Shown: positions 1-7,913, numbered from the stretch's first letter. The stretch is 54,581 bases of DNA from Methanothermobacter tenebrarum (GCF_003264935.1 NZ_QLOE01000010.1:1-54581), one strand, 5' to 3'. Notes: a model not told the origin generated them from the sequence alone. Translations and numbers: made by a program.

Positions 1-656
1 TTCTTCTGGGTGCTTGTGCTTTGGTCTCCGAAGTCCCATTTGTAGTATTGTATTGTCCCTGTACTTTTATCCTGGAATTGGACATTATAGCCTTGTATTG
101 TGTAGGTGTAGTCTGCCCTTGGCCTTACTATAATTCCACCCTTACCTGTAACATATTCTACTGTTACATAGTTTGGTAGTCTTCCTGTGCTGTTGTAGAA
201 GTTTATTATCCTTGCATTGGCATATATTAGGCTTTCTGGGCGGACTTGTCCGATGGCTGTGCTGGCATAATTCGGCGACCTCCCATAGGATTCCATGAAA
301 GCCTTAACATTCTTTGCCACCTGCAGGTATCCTGCTTTTTGGAGTGTTCCTGTTCCTGTTCCACTTGGACTGGGCGGGGAGGCCATACTATTGAATGACA
401 AGCCAACTCTCCTAGCCTGATCGAGGTTTATGATGGTTGTGGATGAGGCGTAGAGGTAGTCGTCTGCCGACACATTCTTACCGTTAATCGCAACCTGTGA
501 TGGTATTTTTTCATGTTGTGCGGTGTAGTTTCCGATCAGCTTTGAAGCGTCACAAATCTCATTATAGGATAAACTCACAGCTGAAGAACTGCCCAAAAGA
601 CAGAAACAAGAGAGGATTGCCAGAAAAAACAACAACCTCCTCACAGCCACCACCAT
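1..656 (-). CDS. Pseudomurein-binding-repeat exported protein with PKD domain (partial, 3' end outside window)
   Basis: I translated this from the minus strand; it runs off the left edge, so about 218 residues are visible. It starts with a signal peptide (RRLLFFLAILSCFCLLG, then SSSA). Two pseudomurein-binding-type repeats follow, with the hallmark phrases GRSPNYAST..GQVRPESLIYA and GRLPNYVTVEY. Last comes the start of a PKD/Ig-like fold (YYKWDFGDQST). Such repeats are known to bind the pseudomurein wall, so the protein is probably held at the cell surface with an adhesin-like or wall-enzyme role that cannot be read from this part. The start is ATG at 656 or GTG at 644; the GTG sits just behind GGTGGT. 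It resembles the protein at the right end of the window. Confidence 0.85.
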   Translation of the reverse strand, partial: MVVAVRRLLFFLAILSCFCLLGSSSAVSLSYNEICDASKLIGNYTAQHEKIPSQVAINGKNVSADDYLYASSTTIINLDQARRVGLSFNSMASPPSPSGTGTGTLQKAGYLQVAKNVKAFMESYGRSPNYASTAIGQVRPESLIYANARIINFYNSTGRLPNYVTVEYVTGKGGIIVRPRADYTYTIQGYNVQFQDKSTGTIQYYKWDFGDQSTSTQK

Positions 657-675
657 AATATGATAACACATTATA

Positions 676-684
676 GTATAAAAA
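676..684 (-). promoter_or_regulatory. TATA box for the pseudomurein-binding protein
   Basis: The minus strand reads TTTTTATAC here, 20-30 bases before the candidate start codons of the exported protein. The mRNA would therefore have little or no leader. This is inferred from spacing and archaeal TATA consensus only. Confidence 0.45.
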
Positions 685-937
685 GATTACTATCTCTTTT
701 AGGGACGAAAAATATAAATATGAGGATTTTGGGGGTTGTTTTATTTGTAATGTTGCATGATCATGTTCTCCCTTCATTTTTTTCTGGTGTTCCTTAACAT
801 AATTGCCTCTGCTAATCTGTACGTTGTTGTTCCATTTTTTTACCTGCAGCCCCTGTAACTGTAATACCGACTCCAGAAACAGCTCACCCCAAGGATTCCA
901 ACCTAAATAGCTTCCAGATCATTAAATACTCCTAAAG

Positions 938-1108
938 CTATAACACCAAAGCCCAGCAGGTTGAAAAAGTGAAATAATTTTTCATATCTAAAAAAATCAA
1001 AGTTTTGATGTTATGAGGTATCATTCCTATAAATAGGCACAACCACTCCAAATTGCTAATATGCCTCTTCAAGTGTGTAGCCCAACCACCAGGCAACCAT
1101 GCAAGCAT
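938..1108 (-). pseudogene. Possible remnant of a small membrane protein in the 657-1201 spacer
   Basis: The 545-base spacer between the wall-binding protein and the peptide cassette holds no convincing gene. On the minus strand a 56-codon frame from ATG at 1108 encodes a hydrophobic, Trp-rich stretch (MLAWLPGGWATHL, later EWLCLFIGMIP). Similar reading continues upstream in another frame (GGTLVGVV, then IGLFLMLAWLPGG), which suggests a frameshifted remnant. No ribosome binding site is seen and I do not recognise the family. It may be chance. Confidence 0.25.
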
Positions 1109-1201
1109 CAGAAACAAACCTATTATACAACCCCAACTAAAGTGCCGCCAATTACATATTTTCCAACTTTATGCCAAATTAAGTTTATATATGTCAAAAG
1201 T

Positions 1202-1546
1202 TTATTTCCTTCTTTGTTGATCAAATGTAAGTAAAATTAACGCCGCTATAGCCACTACAGTCATAATAGTTCTTAGTGATAATGGCTGTTGGGTTAATAC
1301 TACTATATAAAAAAATAAAGCCAAAAATATTGTGTAAAACAAGAGTTTTAATCTTCTTCCAGGACTATTATAAATACTTTGAAGTCTGATGTATCCATAG
1401 AAAGTTAGTATCATTAACATGAACATTAACAATCTTAACTCTAAATATTGGAAAAAATTAAATTCTATGTATAAAAAAATGCCAAAAAATACCACGCACA
1501 AAAGTAATGTTATTCTTTTTTCATTTTTTTCACTTATCTCAAACAT
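1202..1546 (-). CDS. Small four-helix membrane protein, last gene of the C39 cassette (immunity-like by context)
   Basis: With the start at ATG 1546 (GGGAGTGG lies 7 bases upstream) this is 114 residues: a charged N-terminus (MFEISEKNEKR), then four hydrophobic segments beginning ITLLLCVVFFG, RLLMFMLMILT, LLFYTIFLALF and TIMTVVAIAAL, and a basic tail (QQRRK). An earlier ATG at 1597 would add 17 residues and overlap the small ORF before it. I recognise no family. It lies directly downstream of the two small peptide ORFs on the same strand. In bacterial peptide-toxin clusters a small membrane protein in that place is often the immunity factor; applying that here is inference. Confidence 0.55.
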   Translation of the reverse strand: MFEISEKNEKRITLLLCVVFFGIFLYIEFNFFQYLELRLLMFMLMILTFYGYIRLQSIYNSPGRRLKLLFYTIFLALFFYIVVLTQQPLSLRTIMTVVAIAALILLTFDQQRRK

Positions 1547-1578
1547 ACTTCTTCCACTCCCTAAAATTAAAATAATAA

Positions 1579-1668
1579 TTAGGTATATGTCCACCATCCC
1601 TCATTAACATGCGCTGTTCCTATAGTACCTAAGTAAGCTGTCCCTAATAAACCAAAAAACTTACCCAC
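1579..1668 (-). CDS. 29-residue Gly-rich peptide ORF (separate peptide, or frameshifted end of the preceding ORF)
   Basis: A GTG start at 1668 lies 8 bases behind AAGGAG. The product is MGKFFGLLGTAYLGTIGTAH followed by a short Trp-rich end (VNEGWWTYT). A Gly/Ala-rich, weakly hydrophobic core is common among membrane-active peptides. It overlaps the end of the 56-residue ORF in another frame. One extra T in the T6 run at 1654-1659 would join the two into a 78-residue product. It could thus be a peptide of its own, the tail of a frameshifted precursor, or chance. Confidence 0.35.
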   Translation of the reverse strand: MGKFFGLLGTAYLGTIGTAHVNEGWWTYT

Positions 1669-1814
1669 TGGATAAACTCCTTACCATGCCATTTACCCTT
1701 CTTCTTCAACCGGTACTTCCAGTTTTTACCAATGATCTTTTGCATTTCCTCTGTGCTGAGGGTTCTATTCGCTGTGTTCTCCGCGGTTTTGTTGTAACAT
1801 CCATGTTTATTCAT
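1644..1814 (-). CDS. 56-residue peptide ORF with double-glycine-leader-like motif (candidate C39 substrate)
   Basis: ATG at 1814 to TAG at 1644. The N-terminal half (MNKHGCYNKTAENTANRT) leads to LSTEEMQKIIGK, which resembles the bacterial double-glycine leader pattern LSxEExxxIxGG; the second Gly is Lys here. After it comes a strongly basic, aromatic stretch (NWKYRLKKKGKWHGKEF). The same motif, with 27 identical bases, occurs in the C-terminus of the C39 peptidase 800 bases away. C39 domains are known to cut after such motifs, so this may be a precursor peptide. No good ribosome binding site is seen and an in-frame stop lies just upstream. A truncated duplicate of the peptidase tail is the main alternative. 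Confidence 0.45.
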   Translation of the reverse strand: MNKHGCYNKTAENTANRTLSTEEMQKIIGKNWKYRLKKKGKWHGKEFIQWVSFLVY

Positions 1815-1864
1815 CTTAGATGTTTAAGATCTGGGCTTCCATTTTGTTTTTTGTTCGCTGTATT

Positions 1865-2320
1865 TTAATAATGCTTTTGATGGCTTTTCTCAGTCTTTGG
1901 ATCAGTTACTGGTCTTTTGATGGTTAGCACTGTAAAGACGATATATGCGACGGCGGTTACTGTAAGCGCGACGCATGTGGCCCCCACAACATTTTTGTTG
2001 ATGGGTGTTTTTGTGAGGATGGCATTTGTTAAACCTATGAGGTTGAATCCCAGTGTGAACAGCGCGCTGATCAGTAGTGTCCTGGTAAGGCAATGATCAT
2101 AGCATCCACCAAGACCTTTGATAACCCTATTCAAACCGGTCATGTACAGTATAACCATGACATCTAAAATGAGGATATAAGCTGCTGAATTAATAGCGTT
2201 TCCTGAGACAATATAGAAGAATGGGGCCAGCTCATCCCCCTGCATCCACCCTGATAAAACTACAGCCGCACTTATGGCAAAAACCGCCAGCAACGTTAAT
2301 ATAAACATTTTATCTTTCAT
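1865..2320 (-). CDS. Four-helix membrane protein downstream of the C39 peptidase
   Basis: 151 residues with about four membrane segments: ILTLLAVFAISAAVVLSG, INSAAYILILDVMVILY, TLLISALFTLGFNLIGL and VALTVTAVAYIVFTVLT. The C-terminal tail is hydrophilic (KRPVTDPKTEKSHQKHY). The start is supported by GAGGAGA a few bases before ATG. It begins 36 bases after the peptidase gene, so the two are probably co-transcribed. I do not recognise the family. A part in exporting, anchoring or tolerating the product of the cassette is a guess from context. Confidence 0.7.
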   Translation of the reverse strand: MKDKMFILTLLAVFAISAAVVLSGWMQGDELAPFFYIVSGNAINSAAYILILDVMVILYMTGLNRVIKGLGGCYDHCLTRTLLISALFTLGFNLIGLTNAILTKTPINKNVVGATCVALTVTAVAYIVFTVLTIKRPVTDPKTEKSHQKHY

Positions 2321-2356
2321 GATTTTTCTCCTCTTTTAAAATAATTGGTTGGATGG

Positions 2357-3262
2357 TTAGTATTCTACATAATGTATACAGTGATCACGCCCCAAGTATG
2401 CTTTCACTCTTTTATTTGGCGGGTGATATGCACAGTATTTCCAGTACTTTCGCGGCACATACTTATCCCTGACAGTGACTATTATATTACCCAAACCATA
2501 TAATGTAATAGGAAGCCACCACAACTTGCCTCTAATCTTTTGCATTTCCTCTGTGCTGAGGATTTTAGCTGAGTCTGTGCCTTGTATTGGCTGATCTGTT
2601 GAGATATTCATTGAATTCATTTCATGTTCTGTCTGGTTGTCTGATGCCGTTCTGTTTTCCATTGCTTCTGTGTTATCACTGCTCTTGATTATGAGGGCGT
2701 ATCCTGTGTAGATTTCCTGGAATTCTTCCAGTGACATTTCTATGTTTCCCATGGTGGGGTCTGCTAGTTTAACGGTTTCATTGTTGACTTCCCTGATGAG
2801 GGTGTAGTGTCCCACACCATCACTCATTGTATAGGCGATCATGTTCTCGTGGAGTTCTGTGATGTTTAGTTTCATGCCTGTCATGTTAACGCCCTTGGCC
2901 TTTGCCGCCTCTAGGAGGCCCTGCATTGTTGTACCTTCTTCTGTGGTCCTGGCGAGTGCTGCTAGTTCATCTTCGGTTGTGTTTATTCCGAGTTTTCTGA
3001 GGAGGGTGGCGAGTGCTGCCGGTCCGCAAGTGTAGTTCCTGGTCTGCAGGACCACGCCGGTGGTATCTGCTGTGATGTTATCGTCTATAGTGAACTCTGC
3101 TGGATCCGTGAAGTTCTCTTCCAAGTTATCTGCTGTGGATAAGTCCATGGGATTCGTGGAGTTACTGCTGTTATCCCGTGGGGTTTGTGCGGCCGCAGCA
3201 GCGTTAAAAGATACTGCGAGTGTTAAGAGGATCAGCAAACCCCAAAGACACGACTTTCTCAT
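2357..3262 (-). CDS. Exported C39-like cysteine peptidase with a leader-like C-terminal tail
   Basis: 301 residues. A signal peptide (SCLWGLLILLTLAVSFNAAAAA) is followed by an Asn/Thr/Asp-rich linker, then a C39 peptidase domain at about residues 70-195. The Cys is in NYTCGPAAL, the His in GVGHYTLI and the Asp in LADPTMGN, the expected papain-like order. A second polar linker follows. The last ~70 residues start with ILSTEEMQKIRGKLWW, a motif like the leaders C39 enzymes cut, then a hydrophobic stretch and a Cys/His-containing end. Unlike bacterial peptidase-transporters it has no ABC part and should act outside the membrane. GGTGGTGA precedes the ATG. Peptidase fold confidence is high; the substrate is unknown. 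Confidence 0.85.
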   Translation of the reverse strand: MRKSCLWGLLILLTLAVSFNAAAAAQTPRDNSSNSTNPMDLSTADNLEENFTDPAEFTIDDNITADTTGVVLQTRNYTCGPAALATLLRKLGINTTEDELAALARTTEEGTTMQGLLEAAKAKGVNMTGMKLNITELHENMIAYTMSDGVGHYTLIREVNNETVKLADPTMGNIEMSLEEFQEIYTGYALIIKSSDNTEAMENRTASDNQTEHEMNSMNISTDQPIQGTDSAKILSTEEMQKIRGKLWWLPITLYGLGNIIVTVRDKYVPRKYWKYCAYHPPNKRVKAYLGRDHCIHYVEY

Positions 3263-3308
3263 CCACTATTCACCACCTATCAGGTTGATAATAAATCTAT
3301 AAAAAAAC

Positions 3309-3322
3309 TCATATATATATTA
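3309..3322 (-). promoter_or_regulatory. TATA box for the C39 cassette
   Basis: An AT-repeat (ATATATATATG on the minus strand) lies about 50 bases upstream of the peptidase start codon, a normal distance for an archaeal promoter with a short leader. Confidence 0.45.
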
Positions 3323-3378
3323 CGGTTCACTTTTAATGTATTAATCACATAAAAGGAGGCCTTTAAACATCACTCAGC

Positions 3379-3393
3379 TCACCTCTGAGGTGA
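3379..3393. repeat. Perfect inverted repeat upstream of the C39 cassette
   Basis: TCACCTC T GAGGTGA is a perfect 7-base inverted repeat around one base. It lies about 117 bases upstream of the peptidase start and outside any gene. It may be an operator or chance; no second copy was noticed. Confidence 0.3.
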
Positions 3394-4477
3394 TCAGTAG
3401 CAAATAAGGAAAGATGGAGGGGGAACAGGAGTTTTCAATGAATTATGGATGCTTAACACTATTAAAGAATCCATTTGCATGATGCTGTATTTAAGTAAGG
3501 GGGGATGTTGGACGCTCAGTGCATGTATGGATGTTAATTTATCTTTTCAATGCAGACAACCTCTATTGGTACTTCTGTTTTTGAGTTTAGGCGACTTTGT
3601 GAAAACCAAGATGGAGGAAAAATATAATTAGCATTTTATCTCATATTTAAATCACCCTCTTTTCCTGTCTTTGGCTTCTTCCTATTTTTCATTTTCTTGT
3701 TTAAGTGGGCGCCCCTTTTTTTTGGTTTGTTCAAAACCTATAACGAACATTATTCTGATCATCTAGGATACTTCCAATTTTTTGGGATGGAGATCTTGCC
3801 GAAATATGGTTAAGTTTTTTTTATGTTTCCATCCACTAACCCCCTTTTTTGTTGACCCAATCATCTCATCTTATCTATTCAAATTAAAGACCCCAAAACT
3901 TAATTAGCATGAAATCCGAGAAATTCTTCGAACCCGAAGGTTTAGAGAACTTGCTCGAAAAGCTTGAAAACTTCACAATAACACGTAAAAGTCTAAATAA
4001 TGGGGATAATTCGTGAAAAACGCTAAAGCAGCCAATCGTCACCCCCTTCTAATGGGCATATCTGATTTTAGAGGTCATACCATACCTAAATTAGAATCAT
4101 GTAAAACCAGGGAGATATAGCCTCTCTTAGCATATGACAATACACTTTGACCAAAGTAAGAACAAACCCTTTATTTGAATTCCACGATTCGACTGTCAAG
4201 GCAAAAAGTTTAAAAGTCCTTGATGGTAAGATCAGAAAAAGTTGATAGAGGGGCCTACGAAATTTTATGACTTGAACAAAAATGAAATAAGAATTATGTC
4301 TCTTATTCAGACAATTCACATTCTCCGACAATCTTTTCATCTTCTCTAAATCATTTTCTGAAAATTTTAATTTTTGATGTTAGCTCACGGAGCTAACTAA
4401 AATGCAAAATAAACCACAAGATTTTTTTATCATATTCAGATTCATCCACAAAGCAAAAAATCATCCTACTCACTATA
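3394..4477. other. Gene-poor stretch with no supportable gene
   Basis: About 1.1 kb of AT-rich sequence broken by stops in all frames. Short protein-like phrases occur, such as a plus-strand stretch near 4265-4340 (FYDLNKNEIRIMSLIQ), which could be debris of an old gene. Homopolymer runs are frequent. I see no RNA gene, terminal inverted repeats or CRISPR structure. Confidence 0.5.
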
Positions 4478-4600
4478 ATGGATAGTCCAATAGGGGGTGC
4501 TGGGCGATTAACAGAAAATGAATATTTTAAAAATCTTTATGTTGTTTTAAATGTGGATAAAGATATGATTAAAAATTCTGCAGAAGAATTTCCTATCTAA
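4478..4600 (+). pseudogene. Short ORF, probably the 3' remnant of an unknown gene
   Basis: A 40-residue frame from ATG (MDSPIGGAGRLTENEYF to SAEEFPI) looks protein-like. The frame stays open upstream without a start (HKIFLSYSDSSTKQKIILLT), back to a TAA near 4390. No ribosome binding site is visible. It is most likely the end of a gene that has lost its beginning. The family is not recognised. Confidence 0.3.
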
Positions 4601-4916
4601 AATGGAAATTGAAATGTATAGAATCCTCTAACTTTCTTTTGGAGGGGGTAGAATTTTTTTAAGGGGGATTCCTTGATAGCAGGAATTGTTTATGGTTTCG
4701 CTCGATGAAGAAGTAGTTGCCATTTAATGGGAATTTGAGAGCAACAAGGTTTGGGTGGGATATACGAGGAAAAAATGGCAGTTAATTTTTCCAGATTATG
4801 TTCTTTTGGCCTAAGATCATGCCATATTTTTAATAGTGCAGTTTCATTGGAAAATCTTAAGGTTTGGAGGGAATTGGCTTCTAATGCTTGAGGCTTTCTT
4901 TGGACATAGATTAAAG

Positions 4917-4988
4917 TGGACCTGTCGGGATTTGAACCCGAGGCCTCCGCCTTGCGAGGGCGGCGCTCTACCACTGAGCTACAGGCCC
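4917..4988 (-). tRNA. tRNA-Ala, anticodon CGC
   Basis: A complete 72-nt cloverleaf on the minus strand. The acceptor is GGGCCTG/CAGGTCC and includes the G3-U70 pair, the classic alanine identity element. The D arm is GCTC/GAGC, the anticodon stem CCGCC/GGCGG with loop CTCGCAA, and the T arm TCGGG TTCAAAT CCCGA. The discriminator is A and CCA is not encoded. It reads GCG codons. Confidence 0.96.
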
Positions 4989-5118
4989 CCCCATTTTAAT
5001 TTTTCCATGGTCACTACTCAGGGTACCTCTTCTATGGGATGGTTTAATTTCTAAGAATACTTGCCAAGTTTCCTATATATTTTTCCTACTTAATCTTTTA
5101 CTTAAACTTTAAGTTTGA

Positions 5119-5403
5119 ATGGAAGACATGAAGGAAATTCGAATACAAACCATGAAATTAGAGAAGGCATTAAATTATGAAGAAGCTATCATGGCTGCAG
5201 GGAAGAAGGGTAGAAGATGTTGATATCGCATGTCCAGTGGCGATAGCAAACCTTGCACATTAAAGCACGCGCAAAGGGCGATGAGAGCAGGGATAACCCG
5301 CGAAGAACTTGTTGAAGCAGTGGCTGTCGCCGCGTCCTGCGCAGGCTCGGCCTTCAACACAGTGATATTAAAAGAGCAACATGCCTTGAACTCCCCATTG
5401 TAG
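5119..5403 (+). pseudogene. Broken carboxymuconolactone decarboxylase / AhpD-like gene
   Basis: Three frames in a row give one recognisable product: MEDMKEIRIQTMKLEKALNY.. to GKK, then VEDVDIACPVAIANL, then CTLKHAQRAMRAGITREELV ..AVAVAASCAGSAFNTVIL, ending at TAG. The HAQRAM-AG-T-EE and AVAVAASC-G phrases are typical of the CMD/AhpD family (about 100 residues, redox-active Cys pair, alkylhydroperoxidase-like). Two frameshifts, near 5209 and 5250, break it. The first Cys of the usual pair appears lost or displaced. It is probably a decayed gene; sequencing error at two places is the alternative. Confidence 0.7.
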
Positions 5404-5613
5404 GGGTCATTTCGTCACAGAAAGGTCCCCAGTAAAAAATGCTCACAATATTTGCAGTCCTCTCCAACCTCCACAATTCTGCAACAAACCAGCTAATAAC
5501 CGCTCCATGCCTAACCACATAAAATAGTGAAAGAATCTAAGGGTTTTCAGTAAAATGGCCAGCCAATCGAGTACACTGTAAGCTTGGGGGATGCTCTATA
5601 GACCTATAATTCT

Positions 5614-5799
5614 TTGTTCATATGGGGCAAGTCTAATTTGAAGTGCTCAGATCGCGAAAAGCTAGAATACAGCGTAGGCCTTGAAAATGTGAAACCCGTT
5701 AATAAAGGGGGACTGGGAGTAGGTGTCGGATCCCCCTCCACGCCTAGATCGTCTAGATTGACAAGTATGGTCTTGGCACAGGCCCCCATCATAGGCTGA
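5614..5799 (+). other. Protein-like 61-codon ORF in the 5404-5902 spacer
   Basis: The spacer before DUF763 has no clear gene. This frame encodes a soluble-looking segment (REKLEYSVGLENVKPV, then GGLGVGVGSPSTPRSS, then LTSMVLAQAPIIG) that reads more like a real protein than chance. It has no ribosome binding site. It could be a remnant of a larger gene whose other parts are lost. I could not assign a family. Confidence 0.25.
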
Positions 5800-5902
5800 T
5801 AGTGTCCAGCTCCCCTTTCCCAGCTAGGAACACTTTAATGCTTCCTCTATAAAAGAAGGAAATAATAATATATAACATATGATAATAAAAAGAGTTTGTG
5901 TT

Positions 5903-6982
5903 ATGAGGAGAACAGGTCATGCTAACTTGCCACTTCATGGTGGTCATGTTCCAAGGTGGCTATTTAACCGGATGGTGAAACTTGCCAATGCCATAACCTC
6001 TATCATAATAGAGGAACATGGTAGTCGCGAATTTTTAATGAGACTTTCCGACCCATTCTGGTTCCAATCATTTTCTTGCATACTCGGCTTTGATTGGCAC
6101 TCCTCCGGGGCCACGACAACGACCTGCGCAGCCTTGAAAAGTGCTGTCAGGCCAGAAGAGCATGGAATATTTGTAGCTGGTGGGAAAGGCAAAGCTTCAA
6201 GGAAAACACCAATAGAACTAGAGTATGCTGGAAGATTCTTCGACATCGAATCCCAGGATTTGATTCGTGCAAGTCGATTGGTGGCCAAGGTCGATAATTC
6301 ATGTATACAAGATTCATACCAGTTATATCATCATACATTCATAGTAGATGAAAATGGGGAATGGACAGTAATCCAACAGGGACTTAACAATAATAGTGGA
6401 TATGCACGCCGCTACCACTGGTCAAACCAAAACTTGGAAGATTTTATTGAAGAGCCACATACTGGTATTGCAAGTCCTAGCCGAGAAAAGAAGGTCTTGA
6501 ACATGACCTCAGCTAAAAGTAGAAGTGCCAGGAACATCAGCTTAGATATTGTATGTGAAGGGCGCTTACAAGAATATACAGGTCAAAGAACACTTTATAA
6601 TTATAGTATACTTGAGATGCCATCACATCATGAAATAAAGTTTTCAGAGAGGGATTTGGAAGTGTTCCAGCGAGCTTATGAACTACAACCAAGAAGCTAT
6701 GAGGAACTACTCCTGGTTAAAGGTATGGGTCCTAAGAAGATAAGGGCTTTGGCGCTCATTTCAGATCTAGTTTATGGTGAACCTCCAAGTTGGGAGGATC
6801 CTGTAAAATATACTTATGCTCATGGTGGAAAAGACGGGCATCCTTATCCAGTAGAAAAAAAGGTATATGATAATACAATCCAGTTTCTTGAAGATGCCAT
6901 CAATGATTCTAAGCTGGGAAGAGAAGATAAGTTAAAGGCGCTTAAATCACTTAAAGCTTTCATCCCAGGGAAACAAGGATAA
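5903..6982 (+). CDS. DUF763 family protein (helix-hairpin-helix, nucleic-acid-binding-like)
   Basis: 359 residues from ATG 5903. The start MRRTGHANLPLHGG matches the way DUF763 proteins begin, followed by the family phrases DPFWFQSFSCILGFDWHSSG and GGKGKASRKTP. Near residues 265-290 is a helix-hairpin-helix-like element (SYEELLLVKGMGPKKIRALA), a fold that usually contacts DNA or RNA. The family is common in archaea and some bacteria and its function is not established. An ATG at 5879 would add eight residues, but it lies next to a TATA-like stretch (ATATATAAC, about 5866-5875) and is less likely. Confidence 0.88.
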   Translation: MRRTGHANLPLHGGHVPRWLFNRMVKLANAITSIIIEEHGSREFLMRLSDPFWFQSFSCILGFDWHSSGATTTTCAALKSAVRPEEHGIFVAGGKGKASRKTPIELEYAGRFFDIESQDLIRASRLVAKVDNSCIQDSYQLYHHTFIVDENGEWTVIQQGLNNNSGYARRYHWSNQNLEDFIEEPHTGIASPSREKKVLNMTSAKSRSARNISLDIVCEGRLQEYTGQRTLYNYSILEMPSHHEIKFSERDLEVFQRAYELQPRSYEELLLVKGMGPKKIRALALISDLVYGEPPSWEDPVKYTYAHGGKDGHPYPVEKKVYDNTIQFLEDAINDSKLGREDKLKALKSLKAFIPGKQG

Positions 6983-7059
6983 AAAGGGGAATCTCTTTTT
7001 TTGTGAAAGGAAAAATTTATGTAAAAGGAGAAAGTCAATATAAGTCTTGGGTGAAATCA

Positions 7060-7392
7060 TTGGAATCAATAAAGTTGCTTTTTTATTTTATCCTCGGCGG
7101 AATTGTTGTAAGTTTAACCACATATTTCGGGAGTGAAAATAAAGGCGTCCTTGCGGCTTTTATTGCCATGTTTCCTTCTGTAACTGTCCTTACATTGTCC
7201 ATGATCTATCTGGAGACTGGTATTCGCCCCGTACTCTCATATATTAGGGGTTTGCTTCTTCTCACACCAGCATGGATCTTATATCTTATTTGTCTTGTCT
7301 ATATAGCTCCCAGGCATGGTTTCTGGCCGGCTTTGGCCTCGGGGGTGGTCTTGTATCTTGTCTTTGCTGGTTTGATAGTCTTTGGATTTTAG
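7060..7392 (+). CDS. Small membrane protein, possibly DUF3147/GlpM-like
   Basis: 110 residues from TTG 7060, which follows GGGTGA by six bases; GTG 7003 or 7051 are longer alternatives. It has four hydrophobic segments: LLFYFILGGIVVSLTTYF, VLAAFIAMFPSVTVLTLS, LLLLTPAWILYLICLVYI and PALASGVVLYLVFAGLIVF. The first two resemble the small GlpM/DUF3147 membrane proteins, but the match is by eye only. It follows DUF763 by about 80 bases. Function unknown. Confidence 0.65.
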   Translation: MESIKLLFYFILGGIVVSLTTYFGSENKGVLAAFIAMFPSVTVLTLSMIYLETGIRPVLSYIRGLLLLTPAWILYLICLVYIAPRHGFWPALASGVVLYLVFAGLIVFGF

Positions 7393-7395
7393 GAT

Positions 7396-7734
7396 CTATA
7401 CTCCTCCCACTTCTAGGAGTTCGAAGAATTCTTTCATGATATTCTTGGTTAGGGTGTCCATCCTGATTATATTACCATTTTTAGGCTGGTATAGTCGCGC
7501 TTTTTCTGTTTTTGAAGCGTTTATGATTATTTTTTCTTCGCCCCAGTGCCTTGTAGGGTCTATGATGAGAATGTCAAGTCCTTTGTAGTATTCTATGTTC
7601 ACGAAGCCCCCGCAGCTTCCAGGATATATTATAGTGGTTCTTAGTGGAATTTCCACCATTTTACATGCATCTAGGAAGTCTATGAAAGGTTCGCCATCAC
7701 CTATAGCCTTCTTCAAAGCCTTTAGTATATTCAT
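7396..7734 (-). CDS. Conserved-looking soluble protein of unknown function
   Basis: 112 residues, convergent with the membrane protein before it (3 bases apart). GGGGGG lies about eight bases before the ATG. The sequence is soluble and mixed (GSCGGFVNIEYYKGLDILII, then GEEKIIINASKTEKA) and ends in a helix (TLTKNIMKEFFELLEVGGV). I do not recognise a family and see no motif that suggests an activity. Confidence 0.6.
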   Translation of the reverse strand: MNILKALKKAIGDGEPFIDFLDACKMVEIPLRTTIIYPGSCGGFVNIEYYKGLDILIIDPTRHWGEEKIIINASKTEKARLYQPKNGNIIRMDTLTKNIMKEFFELLEVGGV

Positions 7735-7913
7735 GTGTTTTACCCCCCCATTGTTTATAGAGGGGGATCTTAATATTTGTAGTGGTTAAAATAGGATTTT
7801 TTATGAAAACCACACACTCCGTATTACTATTTTTTCTTCCATATTTAAACTGTTAATACTTTATTGTGTGTTTATATACCCCTTCCATTATAATCTTTTA
7901 ATGGTGATCCAAT

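Noticed and set aside
562-777. Minus-strand 71-codon ORF crossing the wall-protein start
   Set aside because: It is in another frame from the signal peptide and repeats of the wall protein and spans its promoter.
3449-3631. 60-codon plus-strand ORF after the C39 cassette
   Set aside because: Composition looks random and no start signal is visible; considered chance in a decayed region.
4086-4340. 84-codon minus-strand ORF
   Set aside because: No ribosome binding site or recognisable pattern; the opposite strand shows equally weak protein-like phrases.
3394-5900. Insertion sequence or integrated element around tRNA-Ala
   Set aside because: No terminal inverted repeats, transposase, integrase or repeated 3' part of the tRNA gene was found; only gene debris.
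5879-5902. Upstream ATG as start of the DUF763 gene
   Set aside because: The next in-frame ATG (5903) gives the usual DUF763 N-terminus, and a TATA-like element overlaps the upstream region.
7790-7913. Cobalamin riboswitch upstream of the chelatase/ECF locus
   Set aside because: No B12-box or matching structure was recognised, and the leader is short.
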